Below, piece after piece: positions 1 through 5,715 of a stretch of 7,581 bases of DNA. Position numbers and translations under genes: made by a program. Position 1 is the first letter of the stretch, and each line of letters begins with the position of its first letter. The DNA is from Geodermatophilaceae bacterium. GTDB lineage: Bacteria; Actinomycetota; Actinomycetes; Mycobacteriales; Geodermatophilaceae. The notes under the pieces were generated by a model that did not search any database, had not been told where the DNA came from, and saw nothing but the letters and a program-made list of their open reading frames with translations. The stretch covers positions 1 to 7,581 of the forward strand of contig JACCUM010000277.1 in NCBI GenBank assembly GCA_013811805.1, given 5' to 3'.

Positions 1-260
1 AGCTCGCCGGCCAGGTGGTCGTAGCACGTACGGGCGAAGCCGAGTGCGGTGCTCGTACGAGCAGCGCGCAGCGAGCGGACCGGTAGCGGCGGAGCCAATG
101 CCTGCAGCGCCTCGATCGCTCGGGCGAGTTCGCCGGCCGGGCGCGAGCGGCCGTCCATCAGGGCGAGCAGCATCGCCGCACGGGCCGGCTCGCCGATCAG
201 GGCGGCCGGCACAACGAGGTCGGTCTCGGATGGCACGAGAGCAGCGTAGAACGGCAACAT
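1..260 (-). CDS. ArsR-family transcriptional regulator, 5' part, with apparent in-frame loss of the winged helix-turn-helix
   Basis: The frame opens at ATG 258-260 on the minus strand and runs off the left edge, giving 86 complete codons. Residues 17-47 (VPAALIGEPARAAMLLALMD..., then PAGELAR) match the start of the DNA-binding domain of actinobacterial ArsR-type regulators. Residues 49-86 (IEALQALAPPLPVRSLR, then TALGFARTCYDHLAGE) match the segment that in this family follows the winged helix and contains the conserved RTCYDHLAG motif. The recognition helix and wing, about 40-50 residues expected between GELAR and IEAL, are absent, yet the frame is intact. It would be expected to dimerise or sense a ligand but not bind DNA normally. 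It diverges from the exporter at 302, which a working homologue would plausibly repress. No Shine-Dalgarno precedes the ATG, so the start is uncertain. The family expectation is from memory; the intact frame and missing segment are seen. Confidence 0.72.
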   Translation of the reverse strand, partial: MLPFYAALVPSETDLVVPAALIGEPARAAMLLALMDGRSRPAGELARAIEALQALAPPLPVRSLRAARTSTALGFARTCYDHLAGE

Positions 261-276
261 TTCGGCGTACGGCGAA
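261..276. promoter_or_regulatory. Candidate operator: 16-bp imperfect palindrome between regulator and exporter
   Basis: TTCGGCGTACGGCGAA pairs in 7 of 8 half-site positions (one G/G mismatch per arm) and lies in the 41-bp gap between the two divergent genes, where an ArsR-type dimer would be expected to bind. Only the symmetry and position are seen; function is inferred. Confidence 0.3.
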
Positions 277-288
277 GCTTTGGGCACC

Positions 289-294
289 TAGCGT
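289..294 (+). promoter_or_regulatory. Possible -10 box of a leaderless promoter for the DMT exporter
   Basis: TAGCGT fits the actinobacterial TAnnnT -10 pattern and ends 7 nt before ATG 302, so transcription would begin at or next to the start codon. There is no Shine-Dalgarno before the ATG, which agrees with a leaderless mRNA. No clear -35 box is seen. Confidence 0.4.
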
Positions 295-301
295 CGCTTC
301 C

Positions 302-1210
302 ATGAGCATTCGGGCGCGCGACGCCGCTCCGCGCCATCTGTGGAGGGCACCGTCGGCAGCGTTAGCGGCCGCGGCTGTCACCGTGCTGCTCTGGGCATCG
401 GCCTTCGTCGGCATCCGCGCAGTCGGTGCCGATTTCAGCCCTGGACCTTTGACGTTGGGCCGACTGGCCATCGGCCTTCTGGTGTTGAGCGGCTTCGTCC
501 TGGTCCGGGGAATCGTCGTGCCGCGCGGCCGAGAGTTGCTGTTCGTCGGGATGTACGGGCTGTTGTGGTTCGCCGGCTACAACATTGCACTGAACGCCGC
601 AGAGGCCTCCCTGGATGCAGGCACCGCGGCCATGTTGGTGCAGGTCGCTCCGGTGATCGTGGCGATCCTGGCCGGCGTCTTCCTCAACGAAGGGTTCCCG
701 CCGCGCCTGCTGGCCGGAAGCGTGGTCGCCCTGCTCGGTGCGGTGATCATCGGCGCTGGAAGTGGTGCCGAGCGGCGGATCGAACTCGCCGGCGTCCTCG
801 TGTGCTTGCTCGCGGGCGTTCTGTACGCCGCCGGAATGGTCGCTCAGAAGCCAGTGCTGCGAACCGTTCCTGCGCTGCAGGCCACCTGGCTCGGTTGTCT
901 CATCGGGATGGTGGCCTGCCTGCCTTTCACTCCGACCTTGTGGACCGAGGTCGGTGCGGCCAGCACGGGCTCGATTCTCGGGTTGGTCTACCTCGGTGTC
1001 TTCCCGACTGCGATCGCGTTCACAACCTGGGCCTACGCCCTGTCGCGCACTCCAGCAGGGCAACTGGGGGTGACGACGTATCTGGTTCCCGTCGTGGCTG
1101 CGGGCCTGTCCTGGATCTTGCTGGACGAGGTTCCGCCCGCGCTCTCCTTTGTCGGCGGGGCACTGTGCCTGACCGGCGTCGCACTGACCCGCCTACGACC
1201 TCGTCGCTGA
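302..1210 (+). CDS. DMT-superfamily (EamA) inner-membrane transporter
   Basis: This is a 302-residue integral membrane protein of the drug/metabolite transporter superfamily, probably an exporter of a small metabolite or drug; the substrate cannot be read from sequence. It has two EamA repeats, at about residues 25-153 and 164-297, consistent with ten membrane helices. Typical signatures are WASAFVGIRA (31-40), a PLTLGRLAIGLL stretch (49-60), the LVQVAPVIVAILAGVFLNE segment ending repeat one (112-130), and in repeat two GVFPTAIAFTTWAYAL (232-247) followed by TYLVPVVAAGLSWILLDE (259-276). The frame is open further upstream, but ATG 302 gives a family-typical length and a basic cytoplasmic N-terminus before the first helix, and a TAnnnT box sits 7 nt before it. 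It diverges from the defective ArsR-type gene, a common regulator-exporter pairing, and ends 6 bp before the convergent hydrolase. Family assignment is firm; direction of transport is inferred. Confidence 0.92.
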   Translation: MSIRARDAAPRHLWRAPSAALAAAAVTVLLWASAFVGIRAVGADFSPGPLTLGRLAIGLLVLSGFVLVRGIVVPRGRELLFVGMYGLLWFAGYNIALNAAEASLDAGTAAMLVQVAPVIVAILAGVFLNEGFPPRLLAGSVVALLGAVIIGAGSGAERRIELAGVLVCLLAGVLYAAGMVAQKPVLRTVPALQATWLGCLIGMVACLPFTPTLWTEVGAASTGSILGLVYLGVFPTAIAFTTWAYALSRTPAGQLGVTTYLVPVVAAGLSWILLDEVPPALSFVGGALCLTGVALTRLRPRR

Positions 1211-1216
1211 TCAGGA

Positions 1217-2137
1217 TCAGGAGCGCGGAAGCGGCTGTGCGGCAACGTCGGCCAGCATCGCCGAGACCTGGCTGATGGCGGCGCGGCTGGCGTCGAAACT
1301 GGCCGGCAGCCGAAAGAAGGAGTGGATCATCCCGACTACTCGCACGGCCACGACCGGCACGCCGGCATCAGCCAGCATCGCCGCGTAGGACTCGCCCTCG
1401 TCACGCAGCGGGTCGTACTCGCAGGTCAACACAAACGCTGGCGGCAGCCCGGCGAGGTCTCTGGCTTGCGCGGGTGAGACGTCGGGATGTGAGCGGTCCA
1501 CGCCCTCAGGTGCGAAGCAGTCCCAATAGAACGCCATCCCGGTGGCGGTCAGTCCGTACCCCTCAGCGTTTTCGACGTACGACGGCGAGGTCATGGCCGC
1601 GTCGATCACGGGGTAGATCAGCCCCTGGAACAGATATGGCGCGAGGACCTGGTCGCGCGCCCGGCGGGCGACCACCGCGGCAAGATGCCCGCCGGCACTG
1701 TCTCCGAGCAGCGCGAGCCGCGTGCCGTCGACACCGGGTACTGATCCCTCACGCAGGGACGCAGCCACCGATTCGACGTCGTCCATGGGCGCGGGGAAGG
1801 GATGCTCGGGGCAGAGCCGGTAGTCAACGGCCACGACGTTCCAGCCGGACTGGACGGCGATCATCCGGCAGGCGGTGTCGTGGGTGTCCAGGTTGCCGCC
1901 CACCCAGCCACCTCCATGGATGAAGACGACGGTCGGTAAGGCGGTGTTGGCCAGCGGTCGATAGACCCGACAGGGCACTCCCCCGATGACGCAGTCCTCG
2001 AGGTCGGTGACCTCCGGGCCCGGTCCGGCGAATCTGGTGATCGCCAGCGAGGCTGCTCGCATCTGTTCGACCGTGGGACTCGTGAGCGGCGGGGGCAGTG
2101 CTTCGAGGTAGGCACGGGCCTGCGGATGCAACGGCAT
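1217..2137 (-). CDS. Alpha/beta hydrolase, hormone-sensitive-lipase (HSL, class IV) family esterase
   Basis: A 306-residue soluble serine hydrolase, expected to cleave carboxylic esters of short or medium acyl chain. The oxyanion-hole motif HGGGW is at 74-78 and the nucleophile elbow GDSAGG at 145-150, giving Ser147. The acid is probably Asp242 (CEYDPLRDEG) and the base His272 (GMIHSFF), so the triad is complete. YRLCPEHPFPAP (106-117) is the usual HSL-family segment between the oxyanion motif and the nucleophile. The frame continues upstream for 28 residues of low-complexity Arg/Pro sequence that overlaps the divergent gene; the chosen ATG at 2135-2137 begins MPLHPQARAYLEAL, a typical family N-terminus. 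No signal peptide is seen, so it is likely cytoplasmic. It is convergent with the exporter and divergent from the DUF429 gene 20 bp away. The substrate is unknown. Confidence 0.93.
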   Translation of the reverse strand: MPLHPQARAYLEALPPPLTSPTVEQMRAASLAITRFAGPGPEVTDLEDCVIGGVPCRVYRPLANTALPTVVFIHGGGWVGGNLDTHDTACRMIAVQSGWNVVAVDYRLCPEHPFPAPMDDVESVAASLREGSVPGVDGTRLALLGDSAGGHLAAVVARRARDQVLAPYLFQGLIYPVIDAAMTSPSYVENAEGYGLTATGMAFYWDCFAPEGVDRSHPDVSPAQARDLAGLPPAFVLTCEYDPLRDEGESYAAMLADAGVPVVAVRVVGMIHSFFRLPASFDASRAAISQVSAMLADVAAQPLPRS

Positions 2138-2139
2138 GG

Positions 2140-2149
2140 AACCTAGGGT
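2140..2149 (+). promoter_or_regulatory. Possible -10 box (TAGGGT) in the 20-bp divergent gap
   Basis: TAGGGT at 2144-2149 fits TAnnnT and ends 8 nt before ATG 2158, suggesting a leaderless transcript for the DUF429 gene. It overlaps the palindrome CCTAGG at 2142-2147; on the other strand TAGGTT lies only 2 nt from the hydrolase ATG, too close to serve as its -10. The hydrolase promoter therefore probably lies inside the DUF429 coding region. Confidence 0.35.
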
Positions 2150-2157
2150 CTCAGGAG

Positions 2158-2865
2158 ATGGTCGGCGCGGGCGACGTGGTCCTCGGTGTGGACGGCTGCC
2201 CCGGGGGCTGGATCGGTGCACTGGTCCGGGGTCGCTCGGTGACCTGGCTGTTGTTGGCCGACGCTGCCGCGATCCTGGCGGTAGACGCAGCCGTGATCGG
2301 AATCGACATCCCGATCGGTCTGCCTGAGCCAGGAAGCGGCTATCGACGCAGGGCCGACCTCGAGGCGCGCGAATTCCTGGCGCCCTCGGCAGCCTCGAAC
2401 ACCGTCTTCTTCACGCCGGTGCGTGCGCTGCTCAGTGTCGATACGTACGCCGAGGCGAACGCCTTGAGCAGGCGGCTCACCGTAAAGGGGCTGGCCAAGC
2501 AGACGTGGCACATCACCGACCGCATCGCCGACGTGGACGCAGTTCTCGAAGAGCCTCCTGACGTGCGGGTCATCGAGGTTCATCCCGAGGTCACCTTCCG
2601 GATCATGGACGCGAGGATCGATACCCCTAAACGGACAGCCCGAGGTGCCGGTCAACGAATCGCCGCACTCACCGCGGTGTTCGACATTGCTCCCTCGCTG
2701 GGTGATCTGCCGGCCGGTCCCGGGCTCGACGACTGCCTGGATGCCTGCGCTGCGGCGTGGTCGGCGCAACGGTGGAGGGCAGGTGCTGCACGCGTTTTCG
2801 GTGCCGACTCGAACGGTCGTGCGCCGACCGATGCCCGAGGGCGCCCGATGCGGATCGTCGCCTGA
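2158..2865 (+). CDS. DUF429 family protein (predicted RNase H-fold nuclease-like)
   Basis: A 235-residue soluble protein carrying the DUF429 signatures in order: GVDGCPGGWIGAL (10-22), the first strand with its acidic residue; IDIPIGLP (49-56); NTVFFTPVRALL (81-92); KGLAKQTWHI (110-119); EVHPEVTF (140-147); and LDDCLDACAAAWSAQRW (190-206). The family is predicted from sequence to have an RNase H-like fold with acidic active-site residues (here Asp12, Asp50, Glu140, Asp191 or Asp192 are candidates), but as far as I know no reaction has been established. ATG 2158 is chosen because it lies just before the first conserved strand. AGGAG at 2153-2157 abuts the ATG and is too close to work normally, so leaderless initiation from TAGGGT is more likely. 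It is divergent from the esterase, with no evident shared function. Family is clear; biological role is unknown. Confidence 0.88.
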   Translation: MVGAGDVVLGVDGCPGGWIGALVRGRSVTWLLLADAAAILAVDAAVIGIDIPIGLPEPGSGYRRRADLEAREFLAPSAASNTVFFTPVRALLSVDTYAEANALSRRLTVKGLAKQTWHITDRIADVDAVLEEPPDVRVIEVHPEVTFRIMDARIDTPKRTARGAGQRIAALTAVFDIAPSLGDLPAGPGLDDCLDACAAAWSAQRWRAGAARVFGADSNGRAPTDARGRPMRIVA

Positions 2866-2868
2866 CCT

Positions 2869-2901
2869 GCGTACCAAGCACTGACACCTTCGTCGGTACG
2901 C
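2869..2901 (+). terminator. Weak stem-loop just after the DUF429 stop
   Basis: GCGTACC (2869-2875) and GGTACGC (2895-2901) form a perfect 7-bp stem with a 19-nt loop, starting 3 nt after the TGA. There is no T-tract, so it is not a canonical intrinsic terminator; it may only stabilise or mark the 3' end. Confidence 0.25.
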
Positions 2902-2934
2902 CTCGTCCAAGGGCGCCACGCCGGCGTTCCATTG

Positions 2935-3003
2935 GTGATCTTGACCATATGGTGGCGACACGCCGACCAAATGCGCGGAGAACCGCAATAAAGTCAAGAT
3001 CAC
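2935..3003. repeat. 69-nt palindromic element able to form a three-way junction (REP/MITE-like or structured RNA)
   Basis: The ends GTGATCTTGAC (2935-2945) and GTCAAGATCAC (2993-3003) are a perfect 11-bp inverted repeat. Directly inside the left end, 2946-2973 folds into a second stem: CAT/ATG, TGGT/ACCA and GGCG/CGCC pairs with one A-A mismatch, one bulged G and an ACA loop, 11 pairs in all. A third small stem GCGG/CCGC with loop AGAA lies at 2975-2986, followed by AATAAA. The three stems nest without conflict, so the DNA could extrude as a cruciform or the RNA could fold as a three-way junction. Only one copy is in the window and no target-site duplication is evident. The closing repeats resemble a small mobile palindrome more than a terminator, as there is no T-tract. 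Confidence 0.6.
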
Positions 3004-3358
3004 GAGCATCGGGCGCACGTTTCCCCGCGGGCTTGGGACGGCTGTGGCGGAAGCGTCGAAAGATTCTCGAAATAGTCTGGGCCGCAGCTGCTTCGGGGCG
3101 TCCGAGGCCGCCCGGCCGTTGGCAAGGCCTGGTCAACGGTGATGAGGCCCCACTGACCGGGAGTTGCGGTGGAAGCCGAGCACGTTCAGGAGCCGCATGC
3201 TGGGCCCGGGAACAGTGTGAAGTCAGTTTTCGGTGTCAACCGAGGTAGCAGGCCGACCAATGCAGCACTCGATTCTGCATCGGGCGTCACGACCGGCAAC
3301 AGCCGCATGCAGCCTTGATGATCGGACCTGCCGTGGATGCGCTCGGCGGTGGGTAGGC

Positions 3359-3370
3359 GAGGATCGGGAG
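3359..3370 (+). promoter_or_regulatory. Ribosome binding site for the metallo-beta-lactamase-fold gene
   Basis: GAGGA at 3359-3363 lies 9 nt before ATG 3373, with a second purine run GGGAG at 3366-3370 only 2 nt before it. This decides the start against an in-frame codon at 3337 that would add a low-complexity extension. It is one of the few clear Shine-Dalgarno sites in the window. Confidence 0.55.
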
Positions 3371-3372
3371 CC

Positions 3373-4212
3373 ATGACGACCGGTGAGCGCTGGCTCGAGG
3401 TTGGTGACCGCGTCTTCGTACGGCGCCATGCCTCCCTCGATCTCAACTGCGGCCTCGTCGTCGGTGAGGACGCTTGCCTGGTGATAGACACGCGGCAGCA
3501 TCTTGGAGAAGCAACCGACCTGATCGCGGCAATCCGCCGGGTCACGGATCGGCCGTGGACGGTGGTCAACACGCATGCGCACTGGGATCACTGCTTCGGG
3601 AACGCCGCATTCCGGCCCGCTCCGATCTGGGCTCAGGTCCGCGCCGCCGCTGACCTGGCTGCCTCGGGGGAACGGCAACGGGCAGTGGCTGCTCAGCAGG
3701 CCCGCGACACCGGCCGCGACGACCTGGCCGATCAGATCCGCAGCGCACCGATCGACGCGCCTGACCGGCTGGTCGAGGAGCACGTGGAGTTGATCGTCGG
3801 TGGCCGTCGGGTCAATCTGCGGTTCTTGGGTCGCGGTCACACCGACGGCGACCTGGTGGTCGAGGTCGACTGTGGCAGCGGGAGTTGCGTCATCTTCGCT
3901 GGCGACCTCGTGGAGGAGGGCAACCCGCCAGGCTTTGACGACGCCTATCCCCTGGACTGGGCGGCAACCCTCGGCCGGCTGCACGGACTCGTGAGAGGGC
4001 CGGTGGTTCCAGGACATGGAGCGGTCGTCGACGTCGAATTCGTCGGCGGCCAGCGGGCGGACATGCTGGTCATCGACCGACTCATCCGCGAGAGCTTCCA
4101 CGGTTCCGGGGACGCCGCCGACGTCAACGGCCCGCTGCCAGCTGCCAGCCCGTACGACGATGAGACGACGCACTTGGCCGTACGACGCGGCTGGCAGCAG
4201 CTGCGTGGTTGA
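3373..4212 (+). CDS. Metallo-beta-lactamase (MBL)-fold metal-dependent hydrolase
   Basis: A 279-residue MBL-fold protein with a full set of metal ligands for a dinuclear site: THAHWDH (67-73; His68, His70, Asp72, His73), His156 in GRGHTDGD, Asp178 in FAGDLVEEG and His215 in VPGHG. The N-terminus (VFVRRHASLDLNCGLVVGEDACLVIDT) is the usual leading beta-strands, with the expected Asp39 in VIDT. The arrangement resembles the glyoxalase II-like and SoxH-like branch rather than true beta-lactamases; there is no signal peptide, so it is likely cytoplasmic. The substrate, perhaps a thioester or phosphoester, cannot be assigned. Its stop overlaps the GTG of the following methyltransferase gene by 8 bp, so the two are almost certainly co-transcribed and translationally coupled. 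The C-terminal 30 residues (from about 250) are variable and show no motif. Confidence 0.92.
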   Translation: MTTGERWLEVGDRVFVRRHASLDLNCGLVVGEDACLVIDTRQHLGEATDLIAAIRRVTDRPWTVVNTHAHWDHCFGNAAFRPAPIWAQVRAAADLAASGERQRAVAAQQARDTGRDDLADQIRSAPIDAPDRLVEEHVELIVGGRRVNLRFLGRGHTDGDLVVEVDCGSGSCVIFAGDLVEEGNPPGFDDAYPLDWAATLGRLHGLVRGPVVPGHGAVVDVEFVGGQRADMLVIDRLIRESFHGSGDAADVNGPLPAASPYDDETTHLAVRRGWQQLRG

Positions 4213-5191
4213 CCTGCCCGGGCTGCTGCGACAGGCCCTGGACGCCGAGCTCGACGGTTTCTCGATGCGGGAACTCGGGCCAGCAGCCGAGCAATTGAGC
4301 ATGCGCTATCGCGCTGATCAGCCGGCGGACCACCCGATCCTCGCATCGCCGCTGGCTACGGCTGCCTACCTCACCGCTTGGATGCCGGCGACTTATGCGG
4401 CGGTCCGCCAGGTCTGTGATCGGCTAGCCGCCGCCTGCCCGGACTTCCGACCACGCACGATGCTGGACCTCGGAGCCGGCACCGGATCGGCTACCTGGGC
4501 GGCGGCCGATGCCTATCCGAGTCTGGAGGCGAGCCATCTGGTGGACTCCTCCGCTCCAGCTCTGGCGTCGGCCCGACGGATGTTGGACCGCAGCGCCCTA
4601 CGCGTCACCTACGCGCCTGGTCGGGTGGATCGACCCGGTTCGTGGTCGAGTGGCGGCGGCTTCGATCTCGCCGTCTGCGGGTTTCTGCTCGGGGAACTCC
4701 CCTCGGCCTCCCAGAACGCGGTCATCGCCGACCTGGCCCGAGCCGCGCCAACGGTCGCCATCATCGAGCCAGGCACTCCGGCCGGCTATCGACGCGTGCT
4801 GGCAGCCAGGCAGGACCTGCTCGCAGCCGGGCGACACATCATGGCCCCCTGCCCGCACGACCTTTCGTGCCCACTGGAGACGACCTCGGATTGGTGTCAT
4901 TTCGCCGTACGGCTGACCCGTTCCATCCGCCACCGGCAGGTCAAGGGCGGCGAGCGTGGCTTCGAGGACGAGAAGTACGCCTACGTCGTCGCCGCCGCAC
5001 AGGCGCCGGCGGAACGGGCGAACCGCATCCTTCGACATCCGCAGGTCCGTACGGGGCACGTCCGGATGACACTCTGCTCGACCGACCCCGGCATCGAGAC
5101 CGTGACGGTGAGCAAGCGGCACGGCGCGGACTATCGCGCCGCCCGGCACGCCGGCTGGGGGGATCCATGGAACCAACCCGAGCACCGATGA
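4205..5191 (+). CDS. Rsm22/METTL17-type small-ribosomal-subunit-associated methyltransferase-like protein
   Basis: A 328-residue Rossmann-fold protein of the Rsm22 family, whose mitochondrial members (yeast Rsm22, human METTL17) act in small ribosomal subunit assembly. The helix SPLATAAYLTAWMPATYAAVRQV (48-70) is characteristic. SAM motif I is MLDLGAGTGSATWA (86-99), the post-II acidic strand HLVDSS lies at 111-116, and EPGTPAGY (188-195) follows. Then come CPHDLSCP (216-223), WCHF (230-233) and FEDEKYAYV (253-261), all family hallmarks. Cys216, Cys222, Cys231 and Cys291 reproduce the four-cysteine layout reported to bind [4Fe-4S] in METTL17. The GTG at 4205 is chosen because it gives the family N-terminus (LPGLLRQALDAEL) and overlaps the upstream stop; earlier in-frame codons are antisense-like to nothing but lie within the MBL gene. 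Its stop overlaps the next ATG (ATGA). Catalytic activity on rRNA is unproven for this family. Confidence 0.9.
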   Translation: MVDLPGLLRQALDAELDGFSMRELGPAAEQLSMRYRADQPADHPILASPLATAAYLTAWMPATYAAVRQVCDRLAAACPDFRPRTMLDLGAGTGSATWAAADAYPSLEASHLVDSSAPALASARRMLDRSALRVTYAPGRVDRPGSWSSGGGFDLAVCGFLLGELPSASQNAVIADLARAAPTVAIIEPGTPAGYRRVLAARQDLLAAGRHIMAPCPHDLSCPLETTSDWCHFAVRLTRSIRHRQVKGGERGFEDEKYAYVVAAAQAPAERANRILRHPQVRTGHVRMTLCSTDPGIETVTVSKRHGADYRAARHAGWGDPWNQPEHR

Positions 5192-5698
5192 GTCCAAAGC
5201 ACCATGCGACGAGTACTGATCCGGCCGCCGTGGCGACGGCCGTACTCAGCGGCTGCAGCGCCGCCACCAGTTTTCCGCTGGCAGGGCTAGACCCTGCCCT
5301 CACGCGGGTCGACTACCGATACACCGACTCCTCGGTCGCACCGGAATTCCACCGCAGCTACGACTTGTCCGCTCGGGCAGACGACGTCACCATCGTCGTC
5401 GACTCCTACGGTGAGATCCTGCGCGACGAAACCGCGTCGATCGACGACGCGACCTGGCAAGCCCTCCTGCGGTCGGCCGCCGCTCTCGAGATCGACTCGC
5501 CTGGTGGGACGGACGACTGCGATGGGCAGCACCTCCCGAAACCTGCAGATCACCGGCAGCGACACCGACCCGATCCTGGACGTGCAGGTGGCCGTGTGCG
5601 GTGAAACAGGTCAGGCCGAGGCAGCCGTCATCGACGCTTTCGTAGCACCGCTGCTCGCCCGCTTCGACATGGAGACGCTGCTCGCGCCGTCGAACTGA
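5188..5698 (+). pseudogene. Small putative lipoprotein, frameshifted
   Basis: ATG 5188 overlaps the methyltransferase stop as ATGA. The first frame encodes a lipobox LSGC (20-23 of its product), then a hydrophilic domain (VDYRYTDSS..., VTIVVDSYGEIL, DDATWQALLRSAAALEID) up to TDDCDG. After that it becomes Arg/Pro-rich and stops at 5604. The next frame (+1) continues sensibly from about 5525 (GSTSRNLQITGSDTD, LDVQVAVCGETGQAEAAVIDAFVAPLL) to TGA 5696-5698. Dropping one G from the GGG at 5524-5526 joins the two into a 169-residue protein. The joined product has a Cys on each side of the break (TDDC and VAVC), a plausible disulfide in an exported protein. The signal sequence before the lipobox is poor, with Asp11 in it. 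I do not recognise the family. It could be a real pseudogene or a sequencing error. Confidence 0.6.
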
Positions 5699-5701
5699 GG
5701 G

Positions 5702-5715
5702 CAGCTTGTCAGCTG
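5702..5715. other. Short hairpin in the convergent gap
   Basis: CAGCT (5702-5706), loop TGTC, AGCTG (5711-5715) sits between the convergent lipoprotein and oxidoreductase genes, whose stops are only 10 bp apart. The stem is just 5 bp with no T-tract; it is listed because it is the only structure available for termination here. Confidence 0.2.

Larger units (their letters stand above)
2866..3372. other. 507-bp intergenic region without a convincing gene
   Basis: Frames are open through parts of this gap on both strands, but their translations are Arg-rich, low-complexity and match no family I recognise, and none has a plausible start with an upstream ribosome site. The region holds the stem-loop at 2869-2901, the structured palindromic element at 2935-3003, a small perfect hairpin at 3230-3243 (TCGGT, loop GTCA, ACCGA), a lone TAGTCT box at 3073-3078, and the untranslated leader of the next gene. 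I see no tRNA, no transposase and no CRISPR repeat in it. Confidence 0.6.

Noticed and set aside
44..301. An 86-residue N-terminal extension of the DMT transporter
   Set aside because: It is low-complexity and antisense to the ArsR-type gene; ATG 302 gives the family-typical length.
2935..3003. The nested stems as a tRNA or an intrinsic terminator
   Set aside because: The outer stem is 11 bp rather than 7, there is no T-loop or CCA-like end, and no T-tract follows on either strand.
2143..3018. A 291-codon open frame on the minus strand across the DUF429 gene
   Set aside because: It is mostly antisense to a gene with clear family motifs and its product shows no recognisable domain; long antisense frames are common in GC-rich DNA.
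2669..3136. A 155-codon minus-strand frame covering the intergenic element
   Set aside because: The N-terminal part is basic and without a known domain, the rest is antisense to DUF429, and it reads through the structured repeat, so it is probably spurious.
2757..3248. A 163-codon plus-strand frame running from within the DUF429 gene into the gap
   Set aside because: The translation is Arg/Pro-rich, crosses the palindromic element and has no start site or motif supporting it.
3191..3310. AGCCGCATGC occurs twice, 110 bp apart, before the MBL gene
   Set aside because: A 10-bp repeat containing the palindrome GCATGC is only weakly unlikely in about 500 bp of GC-rich DNA, and flanks do not match.
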